From: an uncultured Flavobacteriaceae bacterium
Lineage (GTDB): Bacteria > Bacteroidota > Bacteroidia > Flavobacteriales > Flavobacteriaceae
NCBI GenBank assembly: GCA_938092005.1
Contig: CALKOU010000006.1
Span: forward strand, 1-64,000
Length of the DNA stretch: 64,000 nucleotides
Direction of reading: 5' to 3'
Shown here one piece after another: positions 10,173 through 19,382 of this stretch; within the stretch, counting starts at the first letter, position 1; every line of letters begins with the position of its first letter. Both the position numbers and the translations under genes were made by a program. The notes beneath the pieces were generated by a model. The model was not told the DNA's origin, did no database searches, and worked only from the letters and a program-made list of their open reading frames with translations.

Positions 10173-11630
10173 TTAGAGTCCAGCCAATAAATTGCCAAGG
10201 CCGTCTTTAAACTGAAAGCCTTCCATGGTGCGGTATTTATTGAGCTTCTTGTGTGCCTCAAGACCCCACAACAAAAATTCCATCATAAAATAACGGTCTT
10301 CTGCGTGACAGTCGGCTTGATGTGTGGTTATGAGTTCTTCTAAATGCGGAACTCCCTTTAAGGTATCGTGATAGACATTATCAGGCAGGCTGTCTTCGAC
10401 AAACAATTCATTGTCTCCGTAAAACCAACCCAACAATGGATCATAAGGCCCCTCTTCGTCTTGTTTCGCTAGTTTTTTAATTTCGGGGAAATAGTCTGGA
10501 AACAGCGTTTTTACAGCTTGATTAATCAAGTGAAACGAAATCTGTTCTGCGCCCTCTTGCTCCCCTTCATAGACCAATTCCACCTTACCGTTAATGGCCG
10601 GGATAATGCCTAAAAAGTCGGACATCCGCAGACAGGTATGTTGCTCGCCGCTCATCAACATGCGACGTTCGGCAGCGCTCATCAAATTTTCAAAAGCAGT
10701 AATGCTCATACGTGCGCTCACCCCACTTTTGGTGTCTACGTACTCGCTTTTGCGGGCTTCAAAACCAATTTGCTCCAAAATATCGCGTGCCAGTTCAGGA
10801 ACGTGAATGGCTTCTTGAGCGGCTTTGTTGGTTTGGGTTTCTTGTCGTGTAATTGCTTTGGCGGTAGCCAAATTGTGCGGGTAATGGGTTAGAATTTGAG
10901 ATCCAATACGGTCTTTCAGGGGGGTTACGATACTTCCTCGGTTGGTGTAATCTTCAGGGTTGGCCGTAAACACAAACTGAGTTTCAATGGGCAACCGCAA
11001 CTTAAACCCGCGTATTTGTATCTCTTTTTCTTGAAGAATAGAAAACAGCGCCACTTGTATGCGAGCTTGCAAATCGGGGAGTTCGTTCAAAACAAATATG
11101 CAACGGTGTGCTCTTGGAATCATCCCAAAATGAATCACACGTTCATCGGCATATGACAATTTAAGGTTAGCGGCTTTAATGGGATCTACATCGCCAATAA
11201 GGTCAGCAACGCTCACGTCGGGGGTAGCCAATTTTTCAAAAAAACGATCGTCACGATGCAGCCATGTAACAGGCGTGGCATCTCCTTTTTCGGCAATAAG
11301 AGCTTTGGCATAATTGCTAATTGGAGCCAAGGGGTCATCGTTTATTTCGGAGCCTACCACTATCGGAATCCATTCGTCTAGCAAATGGGTAAGCTGTCGT
11401 GCCAAGCGTGTTTTGGCCTGACCTCTAAGCCCTAATAAGTTGATGCTATGCCCCGAAAGTAATGCACGTTCAACATCGGGGATTACCGTGTTTTCATATC
11501 CTAACAACCCTTCAAAGGTTGGTATGCCCCTTTGGATGCGCGCACGAAGGTTTCGTGCCAATTCTTGTTGAATGGAAACAGGCGTGTACTCTGTTTTTTT
11601 TAGGGCGCCTAATGTGGTGTTTTCTTTCAT
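10173..11630 (-). CDS. MoxR/magnesium-chelatase I-like AAA+ ATPase
   Basis: LLGLRGQAKTRLAR (Walker A-like), CIFVLNELPDL (Walker B-like), FVFTANPEDYTNRG. Confidence 0.85.
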   Translation of the reverse strand: MKENTTLGALKKTEYTPVSIQQELARNLRARIQRGIPTFEGLLGYENTVIPDVERALLSGHSINLLGLRGQAKTRLARQLTHLLDEWIPIVVGSEINDDPLAPISNYAKALIAEKGDATPVTWLHRDDRFFEKLATPDVSVADLIGDVDPIKAANLKLSYADERVIHFGMIPRAHRCIFVLNELPDLQARIQVALFSILQEKEIQIRGFKLRLPIETQFVFTANPEDYTNRGSIVTPLKDRIGSQILTHYPHNLATAKAITRQETQTNKAAQEAIHVPELARDILEQIGFEARKSEYVDTKSGVSARMSITAFENLMSAAERRMLMSGEQHTCLRMSDFLGIIPAINGKVELVYEGEQEGAEQISFHLINQAVKTLFPDYFPEIKKLAKQDEEGPYDPLLGWFYGDNELFVEDSLPDNVYHDTLKGVPHLEELITTHQADCHAEDRYFMMEFLLWGLEAHKKLNKYRTMEGFQFKDGLGNLLAGL

Positions 11631-12755
11631 CTATTTCAATCGTTTTTTTCTGTTTTGCTCATAGTCTTCAAAAATCATTTCGCCAAGCCCTTTGAGTCCC
11701 GTAAAAAAGGCTTTTCCTTTATTGGCTTCCGTAAAGTTGCGAACGAACTCTTTTAGGTAGGAGTCTTGTGCAATCATAAAGGTGGTGATGGGAATGTGCA
11801 GCTTGCGTGCTTGTCGTGCCATGTTGTAGCATTTGTCTACGATAAAGTCGTCGAGGCCCATGCTGTTTTTGTAATAGGTACCATCGGGATTTTTAAAACA
11901 ACTGGGCTTGCCGTCGGTAATCATAAAAATTTGCTTGTTGCTGTTTTTTCTTCGGCGCAGCAAATCCATCGCCAAGGTCAACCCAGCAACGGTGTTGGTA
12001 TGATAAGGACCCACTTGCAAATAGGGAATATCTTTAAGAGCGATGGGCCAAGCATCGTTTCCAAACACCAAAATATCCAGGGTGTCTTTGGGGTAGCGTG
12101 TGGTAATAAATTCGGCCAATGCCATGGCTACTTTTTTGGCGGGGGTGATGCGATCTTCGCCGTATAAAATCATGCTGTGACTGATGTCGATCATCAAGAC
12201 CGTACTCATTTGCGTGTTGTAATGGCTGTCTTCTACTACCAAGTCGTCGTGATGCAAGTTAAAATCTGCGCCTGCCGTACGTATTTGCGCATTGCGCAGG
12301 CTCTCGGTCATGGATATTTTTTCGAGGGGATCGCCAAATTGATATGCCTTAAATTCCCCTGTATCATCTGCGCCCTGCCCAGTGCTTTTGGTTTTGTGGT
12401 TACCGCTACCTGCTTTTTTTAGTTTGCCAAAAATCTGCTTAAGGGCGTGTTCGCGCAATAACTTTTCGGTTTTGGCGGTGAGTGCCATGCCGTCGCCGTC
12501 GCCACTACCATCGCCTTTTGGTTGGATGTAGGCGCGTTGCAAAAGGTCTTCGATAAAATCGTCTATGGTGTATGCTGCGTTGGTTAGCCCGTATTCCTTG
12601 TCCAATTCACGCAACCAATCAATGGCTTCGTCAAAATCGCCAGAGGTATGCGTGATCAACTCTTTGAAAATTTCAAAAAGGCGCTCAAAGGGTGTTTGGT
12701 GCTTGGGCACGTGTTGTGTAAACGTAATCCCAGTAGCGGACAAGTTTAATTTCAT
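11631..12755 (-). CDS. VWA domain-containing protein (magnesium-chelatase D-like)
   Basis: MIDISHSM (MIDAS DxSxS), downstream FMITDGKPSC; directly abuts the AAA+ partner gene. Confidence 0.85.
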   Translation of the reverse strand: MKLNLSATGITFTQHVPKHQTPFERLFEIFKELITHTSGDFDEAIDWLRELDKEYGLTNAAYTIDDFIEDLLQRAYIQPKGDGSGDGDGMALTAKTEKLLREHALKQIFGKLKKAGSGNHKTKSTGQGADDTGEFKAYQFGDPLEKISMTESLRNAQIRTAGADFNLHHDDLVVEDSHYNTQMSTVLMIDISHSMILYGEDRITPAKKVAMALAEFITTRYPKDTLDILVFGNDAWPIALKDIPYLQVGPYHTNTVAGLTLAMDLLRRRKNSNKQIFMITDGKPSCFKNPDGTYYKNSMGLDDFIVDKCYNMARQARKLHIPITTFMIAQDSYLKEFVRNFTEANKGKAFFTGLKGLGEMIFEDYEQNRKKRLK

Positions 12756-12899
12756 AGCTCTGTAAATGTAGTAAAATCCTTTACAATTTGAATGCTTAAA
12801 AACATGTGAAATGCTTTATGTGGTATAATCTTACTACCTTTAAGAGCACGAATGCATGAATAACGGGGGTAAGTTCTCCCCACTTTAACGAAGTTCCTT

Positions 12900-13295
12900 A
12901 TGAAACGAATCTATCAACTCTTGATTTTAACAGTATCGCTAACGGTACTCAGTGTTTGGACCTTCCGAATAAACCAAGCATCGTTATTTGGGATGAATTT
13001 TAGAGGGGGCAATGCCGTCAATTTGTTGGAAGAATTTCACAACTACGGCCTTAGTAAATCAACGATGACAATTGTGGGAATTTTTAAAGTTACCGCAGCC
13101 ATTTTGCTAATCGTGGGATTGCGCTTTAAGAAGTTTGTTGTTCCCGCCGCTACGCTTATGGCGGTATTTATGTGTGCAGCTATTTACTTTCACCTCAAAA
13201 TAAGTGACCCCGTACTACCCACAGCGCCATCAACATTGATGTTGTTGAGCTGTATTGCCATTATCAGTTTAAGCAAGCGAGGGGATATTGTGTAA
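12900..13295 (+). CDS. DoxX-like family membrane protein
   Basis: 131 aa, four TM segments; GIFKVTAAILLIVGLRFKKFVVPAATLMAVFMCAAI typical of DoxX-like proteins. Confidence 0.65.
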   Translation: MKRIYQLLILTVSLTVLSVWTFRINQASLFGMNFRGGNAVNLLEEFHNYGLSKSTMTIVGIFKVTAAILLIVGLRFKKFVVPAATLMAVFMCAAIYFHLKISDPVLPTAPSTLMLLSCIAIISLSKRGDIV

Positions 13296-13377
13296 CCCGC
13301 AACTATTGCTATTTTAAAACAGGTTTCAATCTTAAAACTGGGGTAACATGAAAATGGTACCTTTGTGAAAATTGCTT

Positions 13378-13959
13378 ATGAAAAATCTGGTTATAATCGG
13401 TCACCCAGACCAAGCTTCCTTTTGCTATAATGGAATCTTTAAAACCATTGTTGCTAGTTTAGAACACGCCAATGAAGACGTTGAAATTGTTGACTTATAT
13501 CGCGATAGCTTTACCCGTCCTAGAGATGCTGTAATTGCAAGGTATAAAGAACTTGTTACGTGGTCGGAGCGTATTTATTTTGTGTCTCCCGTGTGGTGGT
13601 TTCGGCTTACCCCGCGCATGGAAATCTTTTTTGATGAAGTGTTAACCCCGGGCTTTGCCTATAAATTTGTCAATGTGACCAAACTATACGCCTATCCAAA
13701 ACCATTTTTAAAAGACAAAAAAGTACGCACCTACGTGACCCACGGCGCACCAGCATTGCCAGTAAGAACGCTTTACCTCAATTCGGTTAAGCTACGCTTA
13801 GTAATGGGGGTTTATTCGTTTGTATTTGGATGGAAACGTTCGTTGTTTACCAAAACCAAGCAGTTTTGGTCGGTGCCTTTTGTTACAGACGCCAAGCGAA
13901 AAAAATACTTAGATGTAGTACGCAAAGATGTATTACGAGACATTAAAAAAGCAGCCTAA
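13378..13959 (+). CDS. NAD(P)H-dependent flavodoxin-like oxidoreductase
   Basis: VIIGHPDQASFCYNGI, DLYRDSFTRP, FVSPVWWFRLTPRMEIFFDEVLTPGFAY (flavodoxin_2/KefF-like). Confidence 0.85.
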   Translation: MKNLVIIGHPDQASFCYNGIFKTIVASLEHANEDVEIVDLYRDSFTRPRDAVIARYKELVTWSERIYFVSPVWWFRLTPRMEIFFDEVLTPGFAYKFVNVTKLYAYPKPFLKDKKVRTYVTHGAPALPVRTLYLNSVKLRLVMGVYSFVFGWKRSLFTKTKQFWSVPFVTDAKRKKYLDVVRKDVLRDIKKAA

Positions 13960-13965
13960 TTTGAT

Positions 13966-14514
13966 ATGACAGCATTAAAACACATACTTCTAACCACTTC
14001 GATTATACTATCTTCATGGATCATGGCACAAGACACTGAAATACAACCCTACGAAGTCATCAAACAAATTGATAGTGTTGAAATACGCTTTTACCCTAGT
14101 GCTACCTTGGTAGAAACTAGCGGTGGTGGCAACTTTGGCAAATTGTTCCGATACATTTCGGGGGGCAACGATTCTGAAGCCAAAATTGCCATGACAGCTC
14201 CGGTATACATGAGCGAAGACAAATCGGAAATGGCATTTGTTATGCCGGTTTCAGTACATCAAAACGGCGCTCCAAAACCCAAAGGCGAAAACGTGAAGTT
14301 GCGCGTTACCGAACCGCGCTATGTAGCAGCTATTCGTTATTCGGGCTATACCAACAGCAGCAAAGAAAGCCTACATAAAAAACGCCTTCTGGAAATTTTA
14401 CAAACCAACGGTATTGAAGCCACAGGAGTTGTTGAAATTCTGGGCTATGACAGTCCGTATAAATTCTACAACCGACGCAATGAGGTCATGGTTGAAATTG
14501 CGTATTCCAACTAA
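13966..14514 (+). CDS. SOUL family heme-binding protein
   Basis: EIQPYEVIKQIDSVEIRFYPS, FRYISGGNDSEAKIAMTAPVYM, SEMAFVMP motifs. Confidence 0.9.
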   Translation: MTALKHILLTTSIILSSWIMAQDTEIQPYEVIKQIDSVEIRFYPSATLVETSGGGNFGKLFRYISGGNDSEAKIAMTAPVYMSEDKSEMAFVMPVSVHQNGAPKPKGENVKLRVTEPRYVAAIRYSGYTNSSKESLHKKRLLEILQTNGIEATGVVEILGYDSPYKFYNRRNEVMVEIAYSN

Positions 14515-14524
14515 TTATACCAAA

Positions 14525-15139
14525 ATGCCCATAGAAGAAAAGCTCAATGCGTGGTCGCACGGTGTAGGGGTTGGCTTGGGGATAGCCGCCTTGGTCCTCC
14601 TGCTTGTGGGCGTGGATACCAACAACCCTTGGGGGCTGTTTAGTGTGATTATTTATGGGCTCTCCATTATTTTGTTGTTTTTGGCATCTACCTGCTATCA
14701 CGCCATAACATCAAGCAAGCGCAAGCACTATTTTCGGATTGCCGATCACATTGGTATTTATTTGTTGATTGCAGGTACTTATACCCCTGTGTTGCTCCTT
14801 GTCATTCCCAACGGCTTGGGCTGGACCTTGTTTTGGGTCGTATGGGGCATTGCCGCGTTTGGCCTGCTTTTAAAACTCTTTTTTACGGGCAAGTTTGAAC
14901 GCTTTTCCACCTTTTTATACCTCGCTATGGGCTGGTTGGCCATTATCCCCTATGGCGAACTTACCGCAGCCTTAGACCCCAAAGGATTGGCATGGCTGAT
15001 GGCCGGAGGCGCAGCCTATACCGTTGGGGTGGTGTTTTATGTGGTTGAGCGCATTCCCTACAACCACTTTATATGGCATTTGTTTGTCTTGGGCGGTGCC
15101 GCCTGCCATTTTGTGATGGTGTATGGCTATGTGATTTAG
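14525..15139 (+). CDS. hemolysin III / PAQR family membrane protein
   Basis: MPIEEKLNAWSHGVGVGLGIAAL, STCYHAI, HIGIYLLIAGTYTPVLL motifs. Start reassigned from the ORF-track start at 14414. Confidence 0.9.
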   Translation: MPIEEKLNAWSHGVGVGLGIAALVLLLVGVDTNNPWGLFSVIIYGLSIILLFLASTCYHAITSSKRKHYFRIADHIGIYLLIAGTYTPVLLLVIPNGLGWTLFWVVWGIAAFGLLLKLFFTGKFERFSTFLYLAMGWLAIIPYGELTAALDPKGLAWLMAGGAAYTVGVVFYVVERIPYNHFIWHLFVLGGAACHFVMVYGYVI

Positions 15140-15285
15140 GAAATTTTTTTTAGCACTTTATAACGCTTCTTTCCCTGTAAAACACGGTTCATTTTTTTTA
15201 CTGTATAATTTAACTAACTTTCACGTTTTCTGAGCCTTATATTTTTTGTTTTTCACATTTTTTTTTAGTTTAGGACTCCCTTAGT

Positions 15286-15723
15286 CTTAAGCTTATTAAA
15301 AACCTGGTCTTTATTTTCTTTCTCTTTTTTAGCACTACCCTTATCGCACAAGACATTGCGTGGCAGCAAACTCTTGGTGGTGTGCGTGAAGAACATTTAT
15401 TTGATGCCATTAGCACCTATGACTATGGTGTGTTGCTCGCGGGCAGCTCTGTTTCTGAAGCCAGTGGGAATAAAAAAGACGGCAGCCAAGGCGACTTGGA
15501 CTATTGGTTGTGGAAAATGACCGAAAACGGCAAACTGGAATGGCAAAAAAACTACGGCGGTGCTGGGAACGACTACCTCTATTCTGTAGCCTATACCCAA
15601 GACAGCGGCTATATACTGGGCGGTTCTTCCGACTCCCCCAGAAGTGATGCTAAAGATACCGACAGCTTTGGCAAGCGTGATTTTTGGATCGTAAAGCTAA
15701 ACCCCCCTGGCGCGCGTCTGTGA
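15286..15723 (+). pseudogene. truncated secreted propeller-like (T9SS-cargo-type) protein fragment without ATG
   Basis: Frame upstream of the GTG at 15382 is open and encodes a signal peptide (KLIKNLVFIFFLFFSTTLIAQDIAWQQTLGGVREEHLFDA) but has no ATG after the in-frame TAG. The ORF stops at NPPGARL* just after FWIVKLN, where long Bacteroidetes homologues normally continue. Confidence 0.6.
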
Positions 15724-15729
15724 CGCGTG
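15711..15729. repeat. REP-like GC-rich small hairpin
   Basis: CGCGTC-TGT-GACGCG (15713-15727) in otherwise AT-rich DNA, sitting exactly at the truncation point of the upstream fragment. Confidence 0.45.
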
Positions 15730-15811
15730 ACTATCTTAAAAAGTCCTATATTTAAGTTTCCAAAATCCTACTTATGACACACAAAACCATAGCTTATTTT
15801 AATAGAAATTA

Positions 15812-16030
15812 TCACGGATACAGAGCGCTTAGGGTTTCTTGCTTAATTTCTTCCCAACTATACGATTTTCCCTCTTCTGAAAGGTAGCGATTCCTTCGTC
15901 TATCTAATTCATTGATTTGGTCTTCCGTTAGAATTGAAGAAGAAAATTCGTTGGTTTTATAGTTATCAATTGCCTCAACGATGTATTGGAGGAGTCCAAT
16001 ATCAGCCGATTTTATAGATTTAGATATCAA
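15812..16030 (-). pseudogene. orphan addiction-module antitoxin remnant
   Basis: LTEDQINELDRRRNRYLSEEGKSYSWEEIKQETLSALYP resembles addiction-module antitoxin C-termini. No ATG in frame (TTG only, TAG a few codons upstream) and no recognisable toxin gene beside it. Confidence 0.5.
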
Positions 16031-16120
16031 ATCTCCCTGCCCCTAAAAACAACATTTGCATGAATCTAAAACCTCACAAAAAAATCCCATTCGTTTTTCT
16101 ATTTTTGCCAAAACCTTTGC

Positions 16121-17386
16121 ATGAACATTCTTATTCTTGGCGGCGGCGGTAGAGAGCATACCTTTTGTTGGAAACTTTCCCAAAGCACACAGCAACCCAA
16201 CTTATTCATTGCACCCGGAAACGCCGGCACCGCGCAATTGGGTACCAACCTATCCATCAATCCAACTGACCTAGAAGCTGTAGCCACAGCGGCCACCACC
16301 CATGCCATTGACCTTATTGTGGTAGGACCCGAAGCCCCCTTAGTAGCCGGTATTCACGATCACATTGCCAGCCACCCAACGCTAAGCCATATCCCCGTCA
16401 TTGGTCCAAAACAAGAAGCCGCCCAACTTGAAGGGAGTAAGGCTTATGCCAAGGCTTTTATGGAACGCCACAACATCCCCACAGCACCCTACAAACAATT
16501 TACTGCTCAAACGCTAAGCGATGGGTTGACCTATCTGGAAACCATTCCTGCGCCCTATGTGCTAAAAGCCGATGGTCTAGCCGCAGGGAAAGGCGTACTC
16601 ATCATCCATGAACTGGAAGAAGCCAAAGCAGCACTTACCGACATGCTGGCCAACAAAAAGTTTGGCGCAGCAAGCGAACAGGTCGTCATCGAAGGATTTT
16701 TGGACGGGATTGAGCTGTCATGCTTTGTATTAACAGATGGCAACAGCCATGTGACCTTTCCCTTTGCCAAAGACTATAAACGCATTGGCGAGGGCGATAC
16801 CGGACTCAACACCGGCGGAATGGGAGCCGTTTCACCCGTGCCTTTTAACGATGCTGCGTTCCAACAAAAAATTCACGACCGCATTATTACCCCCACCATG
16901 GAAGGGCTTAAAAAAGACCAGCTCGACTTTGTGGGCTTTGTCTTTATTGGGCTGATTCGTGTAGGCGACGATCCCTTTGTGATTGAGTATAACGTGCGCA
17001 TGGGCGATCCCGAAACCCAAGTGGTACTGCCGCGTATCGAAAATGATATGGTAGCACTGCTTACCGCAACTGGCGAAAAGCGATTACACGAGGTTGAATT
17101 AAACATCAGTGCGCAAGCTGCCGCTACCGTTGTGGGTGTAGCCGGAGGCTATCCCGAAGCCTATGGAAAAGGAGACGTTATTACAGGAATTTCATCTGAT
17201 GGTTTGATTTTTCATGCCGGCACTACAACCGCAAATGGCAATGTGGTAACCAACGGCGGACGCGTACTTGCCTCCACAGGCTTTGGTGCCGATGTGCACG
17301 AAGCACTTACGGAAGCCTACGCAAACCTATCAAACGTAACGTTTGAAGGCATGTATTTTCGAAAAGATCTAGGTTTCGATTTATAG
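16121..17386 (+). CDS. purD: phosphoribosylamine--glycine ligase
   Basis: MNILILGGGGREHTFCWKL, PGNAGTAQLG, VLKADGLAAGKGV, YNVRMGDPETQVVLPR. Confidence 0.97.
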   Translation: MNILILGGGGREHTFCWKLSQSTQQPNLFIAPGNAGTAQLGTNLSINPTDLEAVATAATTHAIDLIVVGPEAPLVAGIHDHIASHPTLSHIPVIGPKQEAAQLEGSKAYAKAFMERHNIPTAPYKQFTAQTLSDGLTYLETIPAPYVLKADGLAAGKGVLIIHELEEAKAALTDMLANKKFGAASEQVVIEGFLDGIELSCFVLTDGNSHVTFPFAKDYKRIGEGDTGLNTGGMGAVSPVPFNDAAFQQKIHDRIITPTMEGLKKDQLDFVGFVFIGLIRVGDDPFVIEYNVRMGDPETQVVLPRIENDMVALLTATGEKRLHEVELNISAQAAATVVGVAGGYPEAYGKGDVITGISSDGLIFHAGTTTANGNVVTNGGRVLASTGFGADVHEALTEAYANLSNVTFEGMYFRKDLGFDL

Positions 17387-17608
17387 AAACGAATGTGCCG
17401 TAGAATCGCGGTCTTCTTCGTTATTGTCGTTAAATTTCTTTAACTGGCTTAACCAGTAGAATAGGCCTACAAAGCCAATAAACATAAAAAACCAATTGAA
17501 CAGGTTGGCAGAAAACCAACTCGTGAGTTCAAGTTCACGCAGCATGTTCAAAGGAATAAAAAGAAGTTCTTCAAATAGGTAGGCAATCGCTTCAAAAAAG
17601 GCTTTCAT
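17381..17608 (-). CDS. small membrane protein, DUF6341-like
   Basis: MKAFFEAIAYLFEELLFIPLNMLRELELTSWFSANLFNWFFMFIGFVGLFYWLSQLKKFN..., a pattern familiar from short conserved Flavobacteriia proteins. Confidence 0.6.
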   Translation of the reverse strand: MKAFFEAIAYLFEELLFIPLNMLRELELTSWFSANLFNWFFMFIGFVGLFYWLSQLKKFNDNNEEDRDSTAHSFL

Positions 17609-17707
17609 AATTGTGGTTTTGCAGGACAAAAATACAGCTAAAGTTGGCGCAATGCAAATACTAGATAGCTTTTAGATTTTGCGCTATCTTTGGCAAAATA
17701 TTTTGTT

Positions 17708-18313
17708 ATGAATAGCGCACATGCGTTTCAAATTTTTGAGCAAAGCATTGCTCAGTATCACGTTCTCGACACGGTAAATCAACCCTTTGAAAATCCGTTT
17801 GATGCCAAAACATTAGACCATTTGTTGTACCGTAAAAATTGGATTGATACCGTGCAATGGCATTACGAAGACCTGATTCGTGAACCCAGCATTGACCCAG
17901 TAGCAGCGCTTGAGCTTAAACGCAAAATTGATGCTTCTAACCAAGACCGTACCGATATGGTGGAATACATCGACAGTTATTTTTTACAAGAATTTAGCGC
18001 CGTTAACCCCCTACACGATGCGACCATCAATACCGAAAGTCCGGCTTGGGCTATGGATCGCTTGTCTATTCTAGCGCTTAAAATCTACCACATGCAAGAG
18101 GAATCCAACCGTATCTCTGCATCGGACAACCACCGTGCCGCTTGTGCCAAAAAACTAGCGGTATTGCTCGAACAAAAAACAGATTTATCCACCGCCATTG
18201 ACCAACTGCTAGACGATATGGCTGCTGGAAAAAAATACATGAAGGTGTATAAACAAATGAAAATGTACAACGACGAATCGCTAAATCCCGTGTTGTACCA
18301 GAACAAATCATAA
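17708..18313 (+). CDS. DUF4254 domain-containing protein
   Basis: NPFDAKTLDHLLYRKNWIDTVQWHYEDLIREPSIDP; precedes a GT9 gene as commonly seen. ATG at 17708 preferred to the TTG at 17690. Confidence 0.8.
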   Translation: MNSAHAFQIFEQSIAQYHVLDTVNQPFENPFDAKTLDHLLYRKNWIDTVQWHYEDLIREPSIDPVAALELKRKIDASNQDRTDMVEYIDSYFLQEFSAVNPLHDATINTESPAWAMDRLSILALKIYHMQEESNRISASDNHRAACAKKLAVLLEQKTDLSTAIDQLLDDMAAGKKYMKVYKQMKMYNDESLNPVLYQNKS

Positions 18314-19350
18314 TGGCAAGCCAACACATTTTGGTGCTTCGTTTCTCGGCTTTGGGCGACGTGGCCATGTGTGTTCCCGTTTTGCGTTGCCTGTCACAAG
18401 CCTATCCCGAATTGCGCCTAACCGTGGTTACCCGAAAACGGTTTGCGCCCCTATTCGAAGAACTGCCAAACGTAGCGGTTTTCACCCCCGACTTTAAGGG
18501 AATACACAAAGGCATCCGTGGTCTGTTTCGCCTCTACAAGACATTGCTGAAATTACAGCCAACTGCCATTGCAGACATCCACAACGTACTGCGTACCAAA
18601 ATCCTTAGAACCTATTTTGCGCCGCGCTTTTGGATTCGAAAAGCCGCACTTGACAAAGGCAGAAAAGCCAAAAAACAACTTACACGAGCCCAGCCAAAAA
18701 CCCTCGTGCCCCTCGTGCCACAAGTACATCGCTATGCGCAAGTGTTTGAACGATTAGGGTTTCCCGTTTCGCTAGATGCGCACGAATTTCCACCCAAAGC
18801 CTTGTGCCCCAATATAGCGGCACTCCGTTTAGACCAAACAAAAAAATGGGTAGGTATTGCCCCGTTTGCAGCGCACCAAGGCAAGCAATATCCCCTAGAC
18901 CTAATGCAACAAGTCATTGCTTATTTGCAGCAAGACCATCATATTATCTTGTTTGGGTTTGGCAAGAAGGAACGAGAACAACTCGACATTTGGGCTACTG
19001 CTTACAAAAACGTGGTCAATGCCGCCGGGGTTTACGCTTTTGAACCCGAGTTACGCCTTATTGCGCAACTCGATTTGATGCTATCCATGGACTCGGCTAA
19101 CGGACATCTCGCCGCCAATTACGGGGTGCCTGTGATAAGCCTTTGGGGAGCCACACATCCGTGTTTGGGTTTTGCGCCTTTTGGTCAACCTTCAAAAAAT
19201 AGCCTTGTGGCAGACCGCAATCAATATCCATTTTTACCTACTTCGGTCTATGGAAATAAAATCCGTAAAGGCTACCAAGATGCCATGCGCACCATTGACC
19301 CGAAAACGGTGATTGAGTTGGCGCTAGAGGCGTTGAAGATATCAACCTAA
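18313..19350 (+). CDS. glycosyltransferase family 9 (heptosyltransferase-like)
   Basis: ILVLRFSALGDVAMCVPVLRCL, WVGIAPFAAHQGKQYPLDLM, MDSANGHLAANYGVPVISLWGATHP. Confidence 0.9.
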   Translation: MASQHILVLRFSALGDVAMCVPVLRCLSQAYPELRLTVVTRKRFAPLFEELPNVAVFTPDFKGIHKGIRGLFRLYKTLLKLQPTAIADIHNVLRTKILRTYFAPRFWIRKAALDKGRKAKKQLTRAQPKTLVPLVPQVHRYAQVFERLGFPVSLDAHEFPPKALCPNIAALRLDQTKKWVGIAPFAAHQGKQYPLDLMQQVIAYLQQDHHIILFGFGKKEREQLDIWATAYKNVVNAAGVYAFEPELRLIAQLDLMLSMDSANGHLAANYGVPVISLWGATHPCLGFAPFGQPSKNSLVADRNQYPFLPTSVYGNKIRKGYQDAMRTIDPKTVIELALEALKIST

Positions 19351-19382
19351 AAAATATATCTTTGTTAGCATAACAACCCAAC

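Noticed and set aside
11766-12167. 133-aa plus-strand ORF opposite the VWA gene
   Set aside because: Shadow ORF fully antisense to a well-supported VWA protein; no recognisable domain.
13358-13365. TAnnTTTG-type Bacteroidetes -7 promoter elements (e.g. TACCTTTG here and at 38260-38267, TATATTTG at 39306-39313)
   Set aside because: Match the -7 consensus but lack a convincing -33 TTG partner; too short to claim as promoters without TSS data.
14414-14524. N-terminal extension of the hemolysin III ORF
   Set aside because: Would overlap the SOUL gene by 100 nt; family N-terminus (EEKLNAWSHGVG) fits the ATG at 14525.
18704-18722. Short tandem ctcgtgccc/ctcgtgcca in the GT9 gene
   Set aside because: Encodes LVPLVP only; two units, no sign of a repeat family.
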